Part shown: positions 25,680-26,600 of the stretch, one piece after another
Position numbering within the stretch: the first letter of the stretch is position 1
Layout: the number at the start of each line of letters is the position of its first letter
From: CAYUNT01 sp964446285
Lineage (GTDB): Bacteria; Sumerlaeota; Sumerlaeia; SLMS01; CAYUNT01
DNA: 26,600 nucleotides
Reading direction: 5' to 3'
Assembly: GCA_964446285.1 (NCBI GenBank)
Contig: CAYUNT010000042.1
Coordinates: 1-26,600 of the forward strand
Notes under the pieces: model-generated
Database searches by the model: none
What the model was told of the DNA's origin: nothing
Seen by the model: the letters and a program-made list of their open reading frames with translations, nothing else
Translations under genes and position numbers: made by a program

Positions 25680-25793
25680 TCTCCGCAAACACCTGAGCCA
25701 ATTCCTTGGCAGAACGCAGAGAGCGTTCCGGGGGAACCGCGCGTTTCCTAAGGGGCGGGGCATAAAAATTTAATGAAAACCATGCCGAAAGGG

Positions 25794-25823
25794 TTGACCT
25801 TTCCCCGAGACGGGAACTATAAA
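25794..25823 (+). promoter_or_regulatory. Sigma70-type promoter of the pseudopilin gene
   Basis: TTGACC at 25794-25799, an 18-base spacer and TATAAA at 25818-25823 each match the consensus at 5 of 6. They lie about 100 bases before the pseudopilin start. Direct repeats GAGACGGGA (25807-25815) and GAGACCGGGA (25831-25840) flank the -10 and could be an operator. Confidence 0.6.
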
Positions 25824-25927
25824 TAATCCTGAGACCGGGATGGAATATCCCTACGTCGTTATCGAAATTATCTTGGGGGATCGCCTGCAAGGGAGGAGAA
25901 ACCATTATTTCCAGGAGACCCAATGTC

Positions 25928-26539
25928 ATGAGCTCCTCAAGCCGCAAAGCCTTCACGCTAATCGAGTTGCTCATCGTGGTGGCGATTATTGCCATTCTGG
26001 CTGCCATTGCGCTGCCCAACTTTCTCGAAGCCCAAACCCGCTCGAAAGTGGCCCGCGCCAAGGCGGATTTGCGTTCGCTCGCCGTCGCCGTCGAAGCCTA
26101 TCAGGTGGATGGCAACCAATATCCCATCCCCGCCAATGAAGTGGGCGAGATGGTCAGTCCCTACAGCGCCCTGACGACACCTTTCAACGAAACCCGTCTT
26201 CCCCCCATCATCACAACCCCGGTTTCCTATATCACCTCGCGCCTGAACGATCCGTTTCAGGAGCATGTTGCCGTCGCGGGCGCCAAAGTGTTTCAATACA
26301 CCACACGGCGTCTTGTCGAAGACCGCGAAGGCACCCCGGCCTCTTTCCTGGCGTATCTGAATATGATGTATGGCCAGGTTGATACCGGCGTGGCGTTTTT
26401 TCTGACTTGTGTCGGCCCCGACAAAGAGCCGAATGCTCCGCCCGATCCAGCCAAAGTGGCGCTCTATGAACCCACAAATGGGACAGTCTCTTTGGGAGAT
26501 ATTCCGTATCTGGGACCGGGCAGCGGATTCCGAAACTAA
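25928..26539 (+). CDS. Type II secretion pseudopilin / type IV pilin-like protein
   Basis: The 203-residue protein has the prepilin signature: a short basic leader MSSSSRKA, cleavage before Phe9, FTLIELL with the conserved Glu at mature position 5 (E13), and a hydrophobic helix continuing to ALPNFLEAQTRSKVARAKAD. AVEAYQVDGNQYP is the usual GspG/pilin transition to the globular head. The C-terminal YEPTNGTVSLGDI is a motif I associate with pseudopilins of Planctomycetes-like and candidate-phylum genomes. The residue before the cleavage site is Ala rather than the usual Gly. AGGAG lies about 10 bases upstream of the ATG. It is probably processed by a prepilin peptidase and assembled into a periplasmic pseudopilus or a pilus. 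No other secretion genes are in the window. Confidence 0.9.
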   Translation: MSSSSRKAFTLIELLIVVAIIAILAAIALPNFLEAQTRSKVARAKADLRSLAVAVEAYQVDGNQYPIPANEVGEMVSPYSALTTPFNETRLPPIITTPVSYITSRLNDPFQEHVAVAGAKVFQYTTRRLVEDREGTPASFLAYLNMMYGQVDTGVAFFLTCVGPDKEPNAPPDPAKVALYEPTNGTVSLGDIPYLGPGSGFRN

Positions 26540-26600
26540 TACCAATTTCCCGTAATTCTGTTCCCATTCCCCGGGCAATCCTCTTCACAGGACGCGACCA

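Overview
The window looks like a piece of chromosome from a GC-rich, Gram-negative-type bacterium of a poorly cultivated lineage. It encodes lipoproteins, an AsmA/YdbH-like envelope protein and a type II secretion pseudopilin. The pilin's N-terminus and its C-terminal NGT-GDI-type motif, the dispersed palindromes of the CACAAAGGCACAAAG and ACGAAAAACGCGAAA kinds, and the LGRDVQATGK-type hairpin repeats suggest the PVC/Planctomycetes neighbourhood or a candidate phylum such as Sumerlaeota or Hydrogenedentota. That placement is inference from sequence style. No rRNA, tRNA, CRISPR array or complete transposon was seen.

Left part (1-3774, minus strand): a truncated polytopic GT-C type glycosyltransferase that runs off the window, a GT4-type glycosyltransferase and a LURP-one/scramblase-like protein. 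Palindromic or MITE-like repeats separate them. A 765-base divergent intergenic region follows, with an operator-like palindrome and candidate promoters.

Middle (4540-7415, plus strand): a secreted beta-rich protein with a strong Shine-Dalgarno and a textbook TTCG-loop terminator, then an orphan ABC-2 permease of the polysaccharide-export type.

Core (7769-23610, plus strand): a tight five-gene cluster that is the most interesting part. In order it encodes a secreted SH3 protein, an M48 metalloprotease lipoprotein, a 1587-residue AsmA/YdbH-like protein, a DUF1318/YdbL-like lipoprotein and a 2956-residue lipoprotein. The last carries a TolB-type propeller, TPRs, a degenerate CHAT domain, more TPRs and an intact CHAT peptidase domain. 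The final three genes overlap by 4 and 16 bases. Both lipoprotein signal peptides in the overlapping set are encoded by A-rich/T-rich palindromic repeats. I propose an envelope lipid-transfer and protease surveillance module; the function is inference.

Right part (23713-26539, plus strand): an HhH-GPD-like protein with a Cys-rich tail, a short-chain dehydrogenase, and a pseudopilin with its own good sigma70-type promoter.
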